Assembly: GCF_905147365.1 (NCBI RefSeq)
Contig: NC_056407.1
Coordinates: 14,161,001 to 14,225,000 of the forward strand
Direction of reading: 5' to 3'
Source of the DNA: Aricia agestis
Lineage: Eukaryota; Arthropoda; Insecta; Lepidoptera; Lycaenidae
DNA: 64,000 nt
The notes below the pieces were generated by a model. It worked only from the letters and a program-made list of their open reading frames with translations. It was not told the origin of the DNA and ran no database searches. Every line of letters starts with the position of its first letter. Within the stretch, counting starts at the first letter, position 1. Below, piece by piece: positions 31,830-42,569 of this stretch. A program made the translations under genes and the position numbers.

Positions 31830-32485
31830 ATGGCATTTTTAGACCGCTCTAATATGATCCTAATTTAATAGTGACACCATTACAATGTTATTAACTGTCA
31901 GTGTCATAGGGACATAATAGTATCTAAGATTCAATAAAAAAAACTATAATCCATTTTAAATTTGTCAACTTGTTGTCAACCTCATGTCAACAGACTTCAA
32001 CCGTAAATAAAAGAGTATAATTCGTATGTGTAGGCTTGCCACTCAAAAATCTGTCATTTCTCATGTGTGTGTGTTGTAGTGTGTGTAATGTTTTATTTGT
32101 TAAAAATGGTCCAATGGTCGAAATTCGACCTGAGTTTCAACGACATTAGGACTACTAGGTACCTATAATACTTTGCAAAAAAATATTGACTTTATCATAT
32201 TTTTTTTCAACTCTTGTCTCTGGGACTCAGCTGATCTCAGACTGGCCGTGTAAGCATTATCTAATAGTATCTTAGATCCAATAAAAAAAAACTATAATCT
32301 ATTTTCAATTTGTCAACTCAATTCGTATGTATAGGCTTGTCACTCAAAAATCTGTCATTTCTCATGTGTGTGTGTTGTAGTGTGTGTAATGTTTTATTTG
32401 TTAAAAAAATGTATGATAAAAGCATAATTTCAAAATAATATTAGCTCGATGAACTCCTTCGCCATATAAACTATAACTGTGCAAA
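31830..32485 (+). repeat. Family G and F copies left of the retrotransposon
   Basis: TGTCATAGGGACATAATAG (31905) mirrors the 30.2-kb flank. Family G sequence lies at 32106-32290. Two family F fragments (32030-32100 and 32335-32485) share AAATCTGTCATTTCTCATGT. Confidence 0.6.
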
Positions 32486-32534
32486 GATAGTGCTGTGATA
32501 AGATAGTAGGTAGTTTCCGTTGAACCATATAGGC

Positions 32535-33395
32535 TACCACGACAGATCAAGAGGGAGTATCCCAGCCAACAGCAGTGCAGAATTCAGGGATTCGGTCCGA
32601 TATGCTTTGTAGATCTTCAGGGCAAAACCCCGTTGAAGTTAAGCCTTTTTTGGATCCCCATCTTTTCCACGGTAGGTGCCCACGCTGCTGATGCATACAA
32701 AATAGTCGGCTCTATGACTGCTGTATAAATAGTTTTAACTACTTGGGGGTTAAGCCCCCAGCCTACTCGAGCTGCTCTAGCTAACTGTTTGTATCTTGAG
32801 ATTGCCTTTTTACAGACATCTCCTACATGCTGCTTAAAGGTAAGACCGTTGTCTATGATAAGCCCTAGGATTTTTATAGAGTCAGAATACTTTATTTCGA
32901 CACCCCCCATTTCAAGTCGTGGCGCATCGTATTTACGTCACCTGGTAGAGATCAAAGCACATGTTTTATGTGGAGCAAAATTAAATTTATTTGTTCTTCC
33001 CCATTATTTTATTTTTTGTAGCACTCTGTTTGCTTTTTGCTCAATTTCTAGTGCGGTATCTCCTTCAAACACAATGACTATGTCGTCGGCGAAAGCTTGA
33101 TTAAACACGTCCATTTCCTCTAAAATCCACAGTAAGGGGTCCAATAAGAGGCCCCACAGGATAGGTCCACCTGTAGACCCCTGCACGCACCCCTTGTCGG
33201 TTCCCTTGCTCACTTCCACTCCAGCATATCTCACTTTCACACCTCTTCCGCTCAGGTAGCTGCTAATCACCCGCCTCAGGTTCCTCGGACACCCAATTTC
33301 AGCCAACCGATTACCGAACCTTTATGGCTGTCCACCAAGCACTATCGAAGGCCCCCTCTATGTCCAGCGATACCACAACAGAAATCTTCTTCTCC
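32535..33395 (-). pseudogene. Reverse transcriptase domain, inverted and frameshifted
   Basis: Reading leftward from 33395: KKISVVVSLDIEGAFDSAWW (motif A with catalytic Asp), a frameshift near 33305, GCVQGSTGGPILWG (motif B), FADDIVIV (catalytic motif C), a frameshift near 33005, then LGLIIDNGLTFKQHV and ILYASAAWAP (thumb region), another shift near 32635, and GFALKIYKAYRTES to LPLDLSW. The 5' part of the ORF (endonuclease and fingers) is absent. Inactive. Confidence 0.85.
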
Positions 33396-33399
33396 TCTT

Positions 33400-34376
33400 T
33401 CGAGACTTTATGAGATTAAGAAGGGAGTGTCGTACCCGGCATTGAGGGACAGGGAGGTGGAACGAATGGCTCTTGTGATTGAAGACCCACATCCGGCAGA
33501 GCAGGTAGAGCTGGGGTTTGGTAGACGAGGACTCGTATGCTGACGTGGTCAACAGCCACGTCCATAGGATCTATACGGACGGCAGCAGGATGGAAGAGTG
33601 AGGCCGAGACAAAGGCCGTCAAGCTTGCTTTGTCGCCGTATTGCACCGACTACCAGGCCGAACTTCTAGCGCTCCAAAGAGCTGTAACTATAGCCTGCAA
33701 GAGTGAAGAGGTGAAGGTTGGTATCCTGAGCGACTCCAGGTCGGCTCTTCAGGCGGTCACCCTTAATTCCCCTCATCCCCTAGCTGTGCAAACAAGGGCG
33801 GCTCTCCGAAAAGCTGCATTGCAGAGGCGGGAGATTTCCTTGTTTTGGATAAAGGCGCACGCTGGGTTGAGGGGGAATGAGAGAGTTGACGAGTTAGCCA
33901 AAAAAGCCGCCCTGGGGTTGAGAAGGAGACCCGACTACGATCTGTGTCCTGTATCATTCGTCAAGCGTATTTTAAGAGAGGATACGATTGAGGAATGGGA
34001 CAGGAGATACGAAGTGGGAGGGACGGCCGGAGTCACGAAGCTCTTTTTCTCAAGCGCTGCTGCTGCATACAAAATAGTCAAAAAGATAGACATTACACCT
34101 TACACCACGCAGATACTGACCGGTCACGGCGGATTCGCCTTCTACTTGAACAGATTCAAGTTGAAAGAGGATCCGTCGTGTCTGTGTCAGCCCGGAGTCG
34201 AGGAGACGGTTCCTCACCTGCTACTCGAGTGTCCAATTTTTGCTAGCAATAGATACGATATTGAACAAAAATTGGGCACATCGATAACGGGTGAGAATCT
34301 GCCATCCATCCTGGGGGGGGAAAAAGCGGGACATCTTCCTAGCTTTTTGCAGGACGATCGTGGGTGTAGTTTATAA
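33400..34376 (+). pseudogene. RNase H domain and C-terminal zinc knuckle of non-LTR retrotransposon
   Basis: Starts LYEIKKGVSYPALRDREVER. IYTDGSRMEE carries the first RNase H Asp (codon 33578-33580) and is followed by a stop at 33599, where the frame shifts into an open stretch that ends at 34376. In that 279-codon frame E42 (DYQAELLAL), D66 (ILSDSRSAL), H108 and D118 (NERVDELAKK) are the remaining catalytic or conserved positions. The first ~20 codons of the frame are out of register with the family. C215-x-C217 ... H227-x4-C232 forms the C-terminal zinc knuckle. A further frameshift lies near 33515 (GF to VDEDSYADVV). Confidence 0.88.
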
Positions 34377-34889
34377 GAGAAATAGCAATATTATAATCTG
34401 TGATACTAATTAGGTTCTATTGATAGGTTAACTAGTTTTTATTATTCGTAGTTAACAGCTGTGATAATACAAGGATAGTTTTTGGAATCGTGCCACTGTT
34501 TTATAGAGTTTTTACTATTGACATTTTATTTTAGAAATTTTACGTATTAATTTTAGAAACTTTATTTGTAATTAAGCAATAATTTGAATATTGTAATATA
34601 ATTGGCAATTTTAAATTATTCATAGTAGGTCGTAAGCAGGAAATGTATTTGGGAAAAATTGTATAATGTGAATTAACAAGCCCTGATAATGTTAGGGGGA
34701 GGAACTAAAAAAAAGCTTCAATGTTTATACTTTACAGATAGACACGTCACACGTCACACATAAAACACCCCTATTTTTGCGTAGGGGGTTTAAAACTGGG
34801 GAGTGGAGTCGAAGTCGAACATCAACTCTTCTTAATAAGTACTTGAATAAACGCATAACTCATAAGGAATGATCCATCCTTACCACCTC

Positions 34890-35163
34890 TTATAGTAACA
34901 CGTTTGAGTAAGCGCGAGTGCCATGTAGGAGATGGCACGGCGCCATCTATTATGAATTTTTGGAACTAACTTAATTTGAAGAAATTTATGCATTTTCACC
35001 CCCTTACAAACCTTTTTTCCAGTTAAAAAGTAGCCTATGACCTATCTCAGGCTTAAGACTATCTGTGTACAAAATTTCATTACAATCGGTTCAATAGTTT
35101 TGGCGTGAAAGCGAGACAGACAGACACACAGAGATACTTTCGCATTTATAATATTAGTATAGA
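34890..35163 (-). mobile_element. Family B half-unit, truncated
   Basis: Only the RTE-like end remains, from CACCTCTTATAG to ATTTATAATATTAG. AGGAGATGGCACGGCGCCAT shows local divergence. Confidence 0.65.
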
Positions 35164-35164
35164 T

Positions 35165-35327
35165 AAGTATAGATTTGTTATTATAGCGGCAACAGATATA
35201 CACAATCTGTGGAAATTGCAGAAGTCTAGCTATAGCGTTTCTTGAGTTACAGCCTGGAGACAGACGAACAGACATCGATGTCTCAGTAATAGGGTCCCGT
35301 TTTTACCCTTTAGGTACGGAACCCTAA
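35165..35327 (+). repeat. Family D, 3' fragment
   Basis: GTTATTATAGCGGCAACAGA through a shortened CAGACGAACAG tract to GGTACGGAACCCTA. Confidence 0.7.
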
Positions 35328-35594
35328 AAATTACCAACTACTTGTAAGTTGAGCAAACAAATAATAACAGTAAAGATATAGTAAGTTCAAAGTAACTAAA
35401 CTTATTATTTTATCTTTAGCCCCTATGTAGCAAGGTTTATTTTATAGTGTGCTTACCCTTACTGATATGTCTTAAAGGTCACTGACCTGTGTTATCAGTC
35501 TACGCCCATACATCATGCCTCGTTAAAGATTGCCTAAAATCATATAAACAATTAATATTGCTTATAATATTTATTAATATTGTTTATCATAATA

Positions 35595-35826
35595 TTAATA
35601 CGCGAGCGAAAAAATTTGGATCCCTTTTGACGAAAAATGGGGAAACGTAAGTGATTAAAATTTTGCACGGTTCTAGTTTACTAGCTATTTGACCGAGCTT
35701 TGCTCGGTATTCGATAAAACAATTTTCTAAAAATGAGTCCTAGCTAGATCAATTTATCGACCCCGAAACCCCCTATATACTAAATTTCATGAAAATCGTT
35801 GGAGCCGATTCCGAGATTCCAATTAT
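35595..35826. repeat. Family F fragment joined to GACCGAGC repeat
   Basis: GACGAAAAATGGGGAAACGT (35630) followed by the TTTGACCGAGCTTTGCTCGG hairpin end and AAACCCCCTATATACTAAAT. Confidence 0.6.
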
Positions 35827-35828
35827 AA

Positions 35829-36165
35829 ATCCATACTTAATATTATAAATGCGAAAGTATCTCTGTCTGTCTGTCTGTCTGTCTGTCTCGCTTTCACGCC
35901 AAAACTACTGAACCGATTGCAATGAAATTTTGTACACAGTTATTCTAGAGTCTAAGAAAGGACATAGGCTACATTTTGATGTGGGAAAATATCTTATTTC
36001 CATGAAAATATCGATGAAAATTAATTCGCATTGCGCGTGGCCAGCGCTCATCCCGGGGGTCTGGGTTCGAGTCCCGCAGGCAGAACAAAAGGTTTTCAAT
36101 GTTCCTGGGTCTTGGATGTGTATTAAAATAATATTTCAAAAATCTTAAATATATTTTATGTATCT
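35829..36165 (+). repeat. Family A, copy 5
   Basis: Head and SINE-like part only. One base is lost in the GGGGGTCTGGGTTCGAG segment compared with other copies, and it stops after TATATTTTATGTAT. Confidence 0.75.
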
Positions 36166-36169
36166 ATAT

Positions 36170-36600
36170 ATATATAAAAGGGTAGTATTTAATCGAGTGA
36201 CTGTAAATTACCGTTTTAAGTGTAAAAAATTAATTAATTTGGGTTATATATTTGGTTTTGTAATTACTATTTGAGCGACTGACTATGAGTGACGAGAAAC
36301 TAACAAAACAGCAACTTACAAATTATTTATTTGAGTTACTTAAAATCCAAAATGAGCAGCTCCATAATATTTGAGCGACCTAATATCTGTTTGAGTGTGA
36401 ACATTACGTCCTGCATTTTTTTCAATATTTGGCAAATGTATTTTTTTATGCTGAGCGGCATTTTATCTTAAAAGAAGTGTTTCGAATACTAAAACCAGTT
36501 TGAAAAATACACTCATGAGCAGAGTATAATGAGCTCACATTAAAACAAAATAAAATGAATATGAAATAACTATTTGATGGAACACTGCTTATTCAGGGGA
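36170..36600 (+). repeat. AT-rich repeat with recurrent TGAGCG/GAGCGAC motif, copy 1
   Basis: GAGCGACTGACTATGAGTGA (36273), TTTGAGCGACCTAAT (36370), ATGCTGAGCGGC (36449) and ATGAGCAGAG recur at irregular spacing. Related sequence occurs at 38445-38780 and, in reverse, 39545-39875. Confidence 0.5.
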
Positions 36601-36857
36601 TCCCTAAAACAATTTTTTCTTATTACTATTAAGCAAAATTTTTGTGAGTAGCTTAATTTGGATAAGAGGAACAACGGTAAAGGTTCGGAAACCTACCCCA
36701 AAATTGATGGCAAGTGGGTGGTGGGTGAGGGGGGATGGGGGAGGAGGGGTAAACAAAACCCTCCTGTAACCCTCCCGTACCAAATCCACACTGAGAAACC
36801 CCCCAGTTTCGGAGCTACTCACCTTTGAAATTTTCGGAATTCTGAGGCTACATCTAA
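36601..36857. other. Short unassigned stretch
   Basis: A G/A-rich tract (GGGTGAGGGGGATGGGGGAG, 36723) is the only notable feature. The 101-codon minus frame across it runs into the neighbouring MITE and has no domain. Confidence 0.4.
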
Positions 36858-37022
36858 GGGTCAATTCAGACCGCAACGCGACGAGGCGAGGCGAGGCGCG
36901 GCGCGGCATAAATTTGTATAGATTTGACAGATTTCAATTGCGTGAGACATCATGCGAATCTGTCAAATCCATATAAATTTAGAAATGCATCTACGCGTCG
37001 CGTTGCGATCTGAATCAACCCT
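36858..37022. mobile_element. Foldback MITE, GGTCAATTCAGA ends, copy 2
   Basis: Ends AAGGGTCAATTCAGACCGCA / GCGATCTGAATCAACCCT. The left arm has GAGGCGAGGCGCGGCGCGGC in place of the usual CGCGTAGATGC, while the right arm retains CATCTACGCGTCGCGTTGCG. Confidence 0.75.
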
Positions 37023-37339
37023 AAGTCTTTTGGTCGCCTTTTTTAACGCCTTCATCCTAACCTACAGCGTGTTTTGTTACGGTCGCCAGCTGCTGCCACA
37101 GCACAGGATCACAGTTCTAACCTATTTTTGGACTTTCCGGATTGTGTTTGTTTTTAGTTTGAAGCACCCCGGGGGTATGTGGGACTCTTACCCACTAAAA
37201 CCACCTGCGGTTTGCCTTCAGTCGTATACGGAGGAATGTCCTGGATCTGTCTAACACAGGACTCCCTCCACGACTGGCCGGTCTACCTCAAAAGGGACCG
37301 GACTTCCACCAAAGTTAGGGAACGCTTAGGCAAACTAAG

Positions 37340-37690
37340 GTTTTGAAAAATCATATTTAGGTTTTTAATATCATTTTTTATACCCTGAATAGTTTGCGAG
37401 AGAGACTCTTCCAAAGTGGAAAAATGTGTGCCCCCCCCCCCTCTAACTTCTAAAGTAGGGGCATGATAAGTCTAAAAAATATATATGATGTACATTACTA
37501 TAAAAACTACCAACGAAAATTGGTTCGAACGAGATCTAGCCAGTAGTTTTTTATACGTCATAAATGGTAAACATTAATTTAACTTTCATTAAATCAACTG
37601 AAATTGAAAATAAATCATAAACCTCTTAATTTCATAAAAATAAACCTTATTGCCCTTCATGGGCGAGTCCAACTCGCACTTGGCTGGTTT
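37340..37690 (-). repeat. Family D-related long form, reverse
   Basis: GCGAGAGAGACTCTTCCAAA to CATGGGCGAGTCCAACTCGC, the inverse of 13385-13760. Confidence 0.65.
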
Positions 37691-38200
37691 TTGTGTTCCC
37701 TCTAAAACTCCATCGAAAGTTTCAGTAAAGCGTCTACCACTTTACTGAATCGACCGACTTGACTCCATGACTGCTTTGACTTTAAGAGCCTACCTGTCAA
37801 AACGCTAGCCCCGCCTACACACACCGCTATCCTCCAATAGTGATACAATGATTCCATGAATCGTTGTATCAATATTGGAGATATTATTTTAGGAGGAAAA
37901 TGGTTTTCTCGCCTTTTTACCTTGTCTGTGGCACAACATATACATACTCGCAAGTTGCCAAAAAAAGAAGAAAAAGAAAAGAACAGACTTCAACTATAAA
38001 ATGAGACAATTCGTATGTATAGATGGGCTTGTCCCTGGTGTGTGTGTTGTAGTGTGTGTAATGTTTTATTTTATTTTTTAAATCTGTGATAAAAGCATTA
38101 TTTCAAAATAATAATAGCCCGATGCACTCCTTCACAATATCTTAACTTATATCTTTAATCTTAACTTATACCTTTAAGCGAGCAATTCTTGTATATATTA
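37691..38200. other. Mostly unassigned with family F fragment
   Basis: ATTGTATCAATATTGGAG-type inverted text at 37840-37880 suggests a small palindrome. Family F remnants (TGTGTGTTGTAGTGTGTGTA) lie at 38040-38140. Confidence 0.4.
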
Positions 38201-38204
38201 TACA

Positions 38205-38444
38205 AGCTTTTGCCCGCGGATTCGCTCGCGTTAAGAAGTATTATTATATACAAACTTTCTTCCCCTATTTGAACCCCTTGGGGTTGGAATTTATCAAAAT
38301 CCTTTCTTAGCGGATGCCTACGTCATAAATCTACCTGCATGCCAAATTTCAGCCCGATCCGTCCAGTGGTTTGGGCTGTGCGTTGATAGATCACTATGTC
38401 AATCAGTCAGTCAGTCACCTTTGAGTTTTATATAGGGAAATAAT
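38205..38444 (+). repeat. Lepidopteran dispersed repeat with GCGGATTCGCTCGCG head
   Basis: AAGCTTTTGCCCGCGGATTC, CCAAATTTCAGCCCGATCCG, an AGTCAGTCAGTCA tract and TTTGAGTTTTATATAG. The other end (CCACGCGAGCGAAGCCGCGG) is seen in isolation near 52350. Confidence 0.65.
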
Positions 38445-38780
38445 AAAATGAGCGAATAAAAAATTACTTAGCGACTGATGATGAACATACTGTTTTAATA
38501 ACTTGAGCGGTATGAATTTGAGTAAGCGAAAAGTAAACGAAACTAACGACTAATATTGATTTATAATGAAATCCAGAATGAGCTTACAAAAAGTGTATTG
38601 TGATTAATCTATTTCAGATATTAAAATTCTATCCGAGCGACTGTATTACTAAGTGAGCGACTGGAAATATATAGCGGGCAACTTCAATATTAAAGATAGA
38701 TTCAATTTTTCTAAGTGAGGTTATACATTACGAACTACTAAAAAGTACACTTTGAGCAAACTTTTGTGAGCTGCTTTATT
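38445..38780 (+). repeat. AT-rich TGAGCG repeat, copy 2
   Basis: AATGAGCGAATAAAAAATTA, ACTTGAGCGGTATGAA, CTATCCGAGCGACTG and AAGTGAGCGACTGG are spaced through an AT-rich background. Confidence 0.5.
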
Positions 38781-39288
38781 AATGATTATTGGTTACTGAT
38801 ATTCTATTTGTGGGTTTATATTTTATATTTTGATACGTATTTTAATGAAAACTACAGATTGTTAAATGCGCGCGAATTCGAATGGGGGCGGAGCGACGAA
38901 TCGTTGCAGTCAGGTGAGTTGGGCTGCGGACCAAAAGCGTTGCGTGTTTACGATTGCCATGCGCTTGCATCACTGGCTCGCACGCAGTATTGTAATTTGT
39001 ACGTAATAATATATAAATAAATAGTAAATTTATTACAAAATATTAATACTCTAAAAACTATTTTTTTGTGTTTAAATATTTAGTAGTAAATTTACTACAA
39101 TATATTTAAACACTAAAAATATTTTTAGTGTTTAAATATTTTGTAGTAAAATTTTGTGCAGGAACCTTGGTAATTACTATTTTAAGCTGAAAAACAACTC
39201 AAAAATGTTAAATATTTTCGTATGAGAAAATGATTTTGGTATTACGTTATACGTATATGAGAATTTCGATGGCACCCGGCCTCTTAAC
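38781..39288. other. Unassigned AT-rich stretch
   Basis: A palindromic block at 39060-39150 repeats GTTTAAATATTTAGTAGTAA in both directions. The 84-codon plus frame at 38766 has no domain. Confidence 0.4.
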
Positions 39289-39289
39289 A

Positions 39290-39548
39290 GAAGGCCTACT
39301 TAACCTAGGTTACTGAAGCGGGGGGACGGGGGGGCACGGCCCCCCAAAGAGGGGCTCGGGGGGCGCAGCCCCCCGCCAAAACAAAAACAAGCACAATCTA
39401 GAAAGTCCAAAAGTAGGTTAGGTTAGGTTAGAACTTAGACCACAACACAGAGGAAGCCGAGCGAGCGCAGCGGGGGACCGTCTTACTTTCGCTTTATAAC
39501 GGTACGGAACCCTCCATGGGCGAGTTCGACTCGCACTTGGCGGATTTT
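39290..39548. repeat. GC-hairpin block and family D end
   Basis: GGGGGGCACGGCCCCCC and GGGGGGCGCAGCCCCCC are adjacent hairpins (39325-39377). Three to four GGTTA units follow (39414-39431), then ACGGTACGGAACCCTCCATG to GACTCGCACTTGG, a reverse family D terminus. Confidence 0.6.
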
Positions 39549-39877
39549 ATTATAATATTTTACCATCTCATTATTTAAAAAACTGCTTAGAATGAGATTT
39601 CTTACTGACAAATTCCGATTCGTTACTGCCCACTGCACGTAACCACTCATTCATTAATTTTTACCGCTCATTTAATTATTTTACTGTTCAATAATGTTTT
39701 CAATGATCCATTTCATTATTTTTTATAACTAATTTTTGTTTACTTTACTGCTTAGTTTTAACTGCTAAACTAGTTATTACACGTGCCATTTATAATTTTT
39801 AACTTACCAAAACTGCAATTTACAACTGCCCCTTTAAATAAGTGCCTTTTAATATTAATATTTAATACAATAAATAA
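39545..39877 (-). repeat. AT-rich repeat related to TGAGCG family
   Basis: Reverse-type motifs ACCGCTCATT, ACCACTCATTC and ACTGCTTAG recur. Homology is weak and judged only from motif recurrence. Confidence 0.35.
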
Positions 39878-39878
39878 G

Positions 39879-41065
39879 TAAGGTGCATTGGGGCAATCTC
39901 GTAAAGTTTTTGGAAGAGTGAGTATATTGTGTCATTGTTTCAACTTTAGAAGACGAATTTGTATATATAGTTACCTATAACTGTAACATTTTAGTTATAA
40001 TAAACATATTTCCATGTGAATTGTATATTTTTTAGTTCAAAAGTATTTACAGATTCTTATATAACTACCCCTTTAAAATATAACCCTATTTCTACTTTTC
40101 ATGGGTAATTTCGAATGCTCAAGGGGTAATTTCGAATTATAGCCGAAACACGACCTAATGTAAAAATACATTTAAGGCACATATTTATTTTTATTCTATT
40201 TTACCCCATACAAAAACATTGTGCATACAAGCCATAGAAGACACCAAACTAAGTTTTGTACCGAAAAATTTTCGAAATTACCCCATCGGGGATGCAGATG
40301 TCCTCAACATTTGGAGCAAAGAAATAAATAGAATAAGAACAATAAAAAAGCCAACGAAAGTGGTAGCTAACAGAGATAGAACTATTAACCTATAAATATA
40401 CAGAAAATCAGCTGGTTAGGGGTGCGTTTTAGGGTTCCGTAGTCAACTAAGTTTTGTCGATTAGTGAACTAAAACGACTAAAACGGTACCCTAATAAGCT
40501 GTTTTTTTGTATAATGATAGGTTATTATAGTTATATAATTCAAGAGTAACCTTGTCCTACAAATAGAACAATCCATATTTTAGGACCATCAAATCGGAAT
40601 ATTATATTATGTTGCGCACCCCTGCCCAAATATTATATTATGAAAAAAATTTTGGGGAAATTTCGTTAGCAAATTTACCCCACTGGGGTTATTTCGAATG
40701 TTTATTAAAAATCATGGCTAGAGCAACATAACCTATTCTTAGGAAAGCAAAAAACGTCAAAGCTTCTTTAAAACAAACAAAATATTACGTAACTTACCTA
40801 ATTTCTGTGTAAAACAATACGGGGTAATTTCGATAATTTCGATAATCCCAAAAAAATCATAAAATTGCACTTGGCGCGAAAAAATGAACTTAGCGCACAT
40901 ACACTGCCGGCTGACGGCTCGAGGGAAAGGAAGTGGGGGAGGTGATTAAATTGGCGTCTCGGTTAATGTAGCCAGAGCTCAAAATTACTTTCTGTTTGGT
41001 AATTATTTGCCATTTTCGGAATATCCCCATTTTTTTTTCTTCCGAAGTTACCCCAATGCACCTTA
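39879..41065. mobile_element. 1.19-kb TIR element with internal GGGGTAATTTCGAA motifs
   Basis: Termini TAAGGTGCATTGGGG and CCCCAATGCACCTTA are perfect 15-bp inverses that include an outermost TA, compatible with a TA target duplication. At least six copies of a GGGGTAATTTCGAA-like motif occur in both orientations (40103, 40123, 40271 reverse, 40654, 40686, 40821). No transposase frame is found. Confidence 0.7.
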
Positions 41066-41066
41066 C

Positions 41067-41312
41067 ATCTTCTTATCTTCATAAATTATTTAAAATTTTC
41101 GTGTCCTTGCTCCTCCGAAACGGTTTTACTGATTATACTCCTAAATATTAATCCTTCGATCGTGGATTCTTGGAAATCTATTGTTATTCTATTGTGTCTC
41201 GCTCACCGATGAGCTTGTAATAAGATACGTAGAATAATATAGTGTATTAATTATTCTACGTATAGTACCTACGCGATAGTTTACTAGGTAACTAAAAAGA
41301 GTGAAATTATTT
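41067..41312. other. Unassigned flank
   Basis: CTCCTCCGAAACGGTTTTAC (41109) echoes the repeat at 4.85 kb. An AATAATTCTACGTAT/ATACGTAGAATAAT inverted pair lies near 41225-41265. Confidence 0.4.
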
Positions 41313-41610
41313 TTTTAACAAAAAATTAAAACCGACTTCCAAGGTAAAAACAATAATAACATCCTTATAATATGAACTAAAAAGTATTAAATAATTTTTC
41401 TGGCATTCTGGCAAACTGAAGATTCAGCTATCTGGTACCGACTTCAAAATGATGAAGATTGAGTACAGAAATAGTTGAGGTTTAGCCGAATACGGAAAAA
41501 GGCACTATTAGATAGGAAACATTATTTAATAAGTATACTTTTTAGTTCATATTATAAGGATGTTATTATTGTTTTTACCTTGGAAGTCGGTTTTAATTTT
41601 TTGTTAAAAA
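41313..41610. mobile_element. 298-bp foldback element
   Basis: Arms of about 85 bp (TTAACAAAAAATTAAAACCG inward and inverse) around a unique loop containing AGTTGAGGTTTAGCCGAAT. A diverged relative is at 49494-49757. Confidence 0.75.
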
Positions 41611-41808
41611 TAATTGTAAAACGGTCACAAAGTTTTTCGTTCACGTATTAATATTATGATAATATGAATAAACCAAACTTTCGAATAAGCTTTTTGCTAC
41701 CATAATAATAACAGAAATAACGATGTCAAGTAATATTAAGTTATTCATGTCACGTAAAACATTACTTTGATTGGTAATATATTAACCCCATTAAAACAGA
41801 AAGCAAAA

Positions 41809-42095
41809 AACCTCTGTGGCTCAGTGGTGCGCGTCGGTAGCTCAAGCCGGGGGTCGCGGGTTCGAATCCCGCCGACGGAACAAAAAGTTTTCAATGTTCC
41901 CGGGTCCAGACCCGGGAGAGACAAATGTATATTAAATATGTGTATGATATAATAAAAATCTTAAATATATGTATAGTATAAAAGTATTAAATATATTTCC
42001 GTTGTCTGGTACCTGTAACACAAGTCCTTTAGGTACTTAGCACGGGGCCAGACTGACGTGGTGTGAAGCGTCCATAGATATTATTATTATTATTA
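41809..42095 (+). mobile_element. tRNA-derived SINE
   Basis: The head CCTCTGTGGCTCAGTGGTGC holds an A box (TGGCTCAGTGG), and CGGGTTCGAATCCCGCCGAC holds a B box (GGTTCGAATCC). GTTTTCAATGTTCC follows, as in family A, then GGGCCAGACTGACGTGGTGT and an (ATT)n tail at 42080-42100. Box spacing is tRNA-like but the region cannot fold as a complete tRNA, so it is not called a tRNA gene. Confidence 0.8.
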
Positions 42096-42099
42096 TTAT

Positions 42100-42545
42100 T
42101 ATGTTTTTTTAATATTTCTTTTCTCCCCTGCGGGGTGTACTAAAGTTGCGGGCTTGTGGCCAAGCAACTTCAGGTGATGGAACAGTTTAATCATTAATTG
42201 ATAGGAATTTACGAACGATGCGGCATGTATTGAGAATGACCGCTTTTTGTAAGGTGATGTACGTGAGTGGATGAATGTCGAGTGTTTTGAGGGACGTATG
42301 TAATGTTTTCGGTATGATGCCAGTGGTTGAAATAATTATGGGTACGGTTTTGACTGAGTTTACTTTCCACTGTGATTTTATTTCTATTGTGAGATCGGTG
42401 TATTTAGTTACTTTATTTGTATGGGTGCTTGTGAGGTTGTGTGTGTTGGGTATAGCGATGTCTATCAGGTAGACTGTTCGGTTTTGTTTGTCATGGAGTG
42501 TTATATCTGGTCTGTTGTGATGCACGGTCTTGTCTGTCTGTCTTA
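42100..42545 (-). pseudogene. Restriction-like endonuclease domain of R2-like non-LTR retrotransposon
   Basis: A 112-codon frame (42525-42187) begins MHHNRPDITLHDKQNRTVYL and continues IDIAIPNTHN, VTKYTDLTIEIK and VKTVPIIISTTGII. The RPDI ... LIDIAIP spacing with a following K-Y-x-D-L is the PD-(D/E)XK-type endonuclease found at the C-terminus of R2/NeSL-group reverse transcriptases. RT and zinc fingers are absent. The 3' flank runs to an (ATT)n tail next to the SINE tail, and another (ATT)n tract borders the 5' side (42543-42566). A 5'-truncated fragment. Group assignment is from memory. Confidence 0.7.
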
Positions 42546-42569
42546 TTATTATTATTATTATTATTAAAA

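Larger units (their letters stand above)
32490..34715 (+). mobile_element. Non-LTR retrotransposon with 5' inversion (twin-primed)
   Basis: The 3' part (about 33400-34715, plus strand) encodes RNase H and a zinc knuckle followed by a ~340-bp 3'UTR ending near GGGGGAGGAACTAAAAAAAA. The 5' part (about 33395-32535) encodes the reverse-transcriptase domain on the minus strand. The inverted piece ends with LPLDLSW and the direct piece begins with LYEIKKG, which are adjacent in elements of this type. Only the orientation is changed, as expected from twin priming during target-primed reverse transcription. An RNase H after RT points to the I/LOA/R1-like group. Confidence 0.8.

Noticed and set aside
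38766..39020. 84-codon frame starting MSCFINDYWLLIFYLWVYIL
   Set aside because: Hydrophobic by AT composition; no domain, splice sites or conserved motif.
39414..39431. Telomeric TTAGG repeats
   Set aside because: Only three to four units, within a repeat block; too few to claim an interstitial telomere.
41809..41882. Possible tRNA gene (A and B boxes)
   Set aside because: Complete acceptor and anticodon stems cannot be drawn, and the sequence runs into a SINE body and (ATT)n tail.
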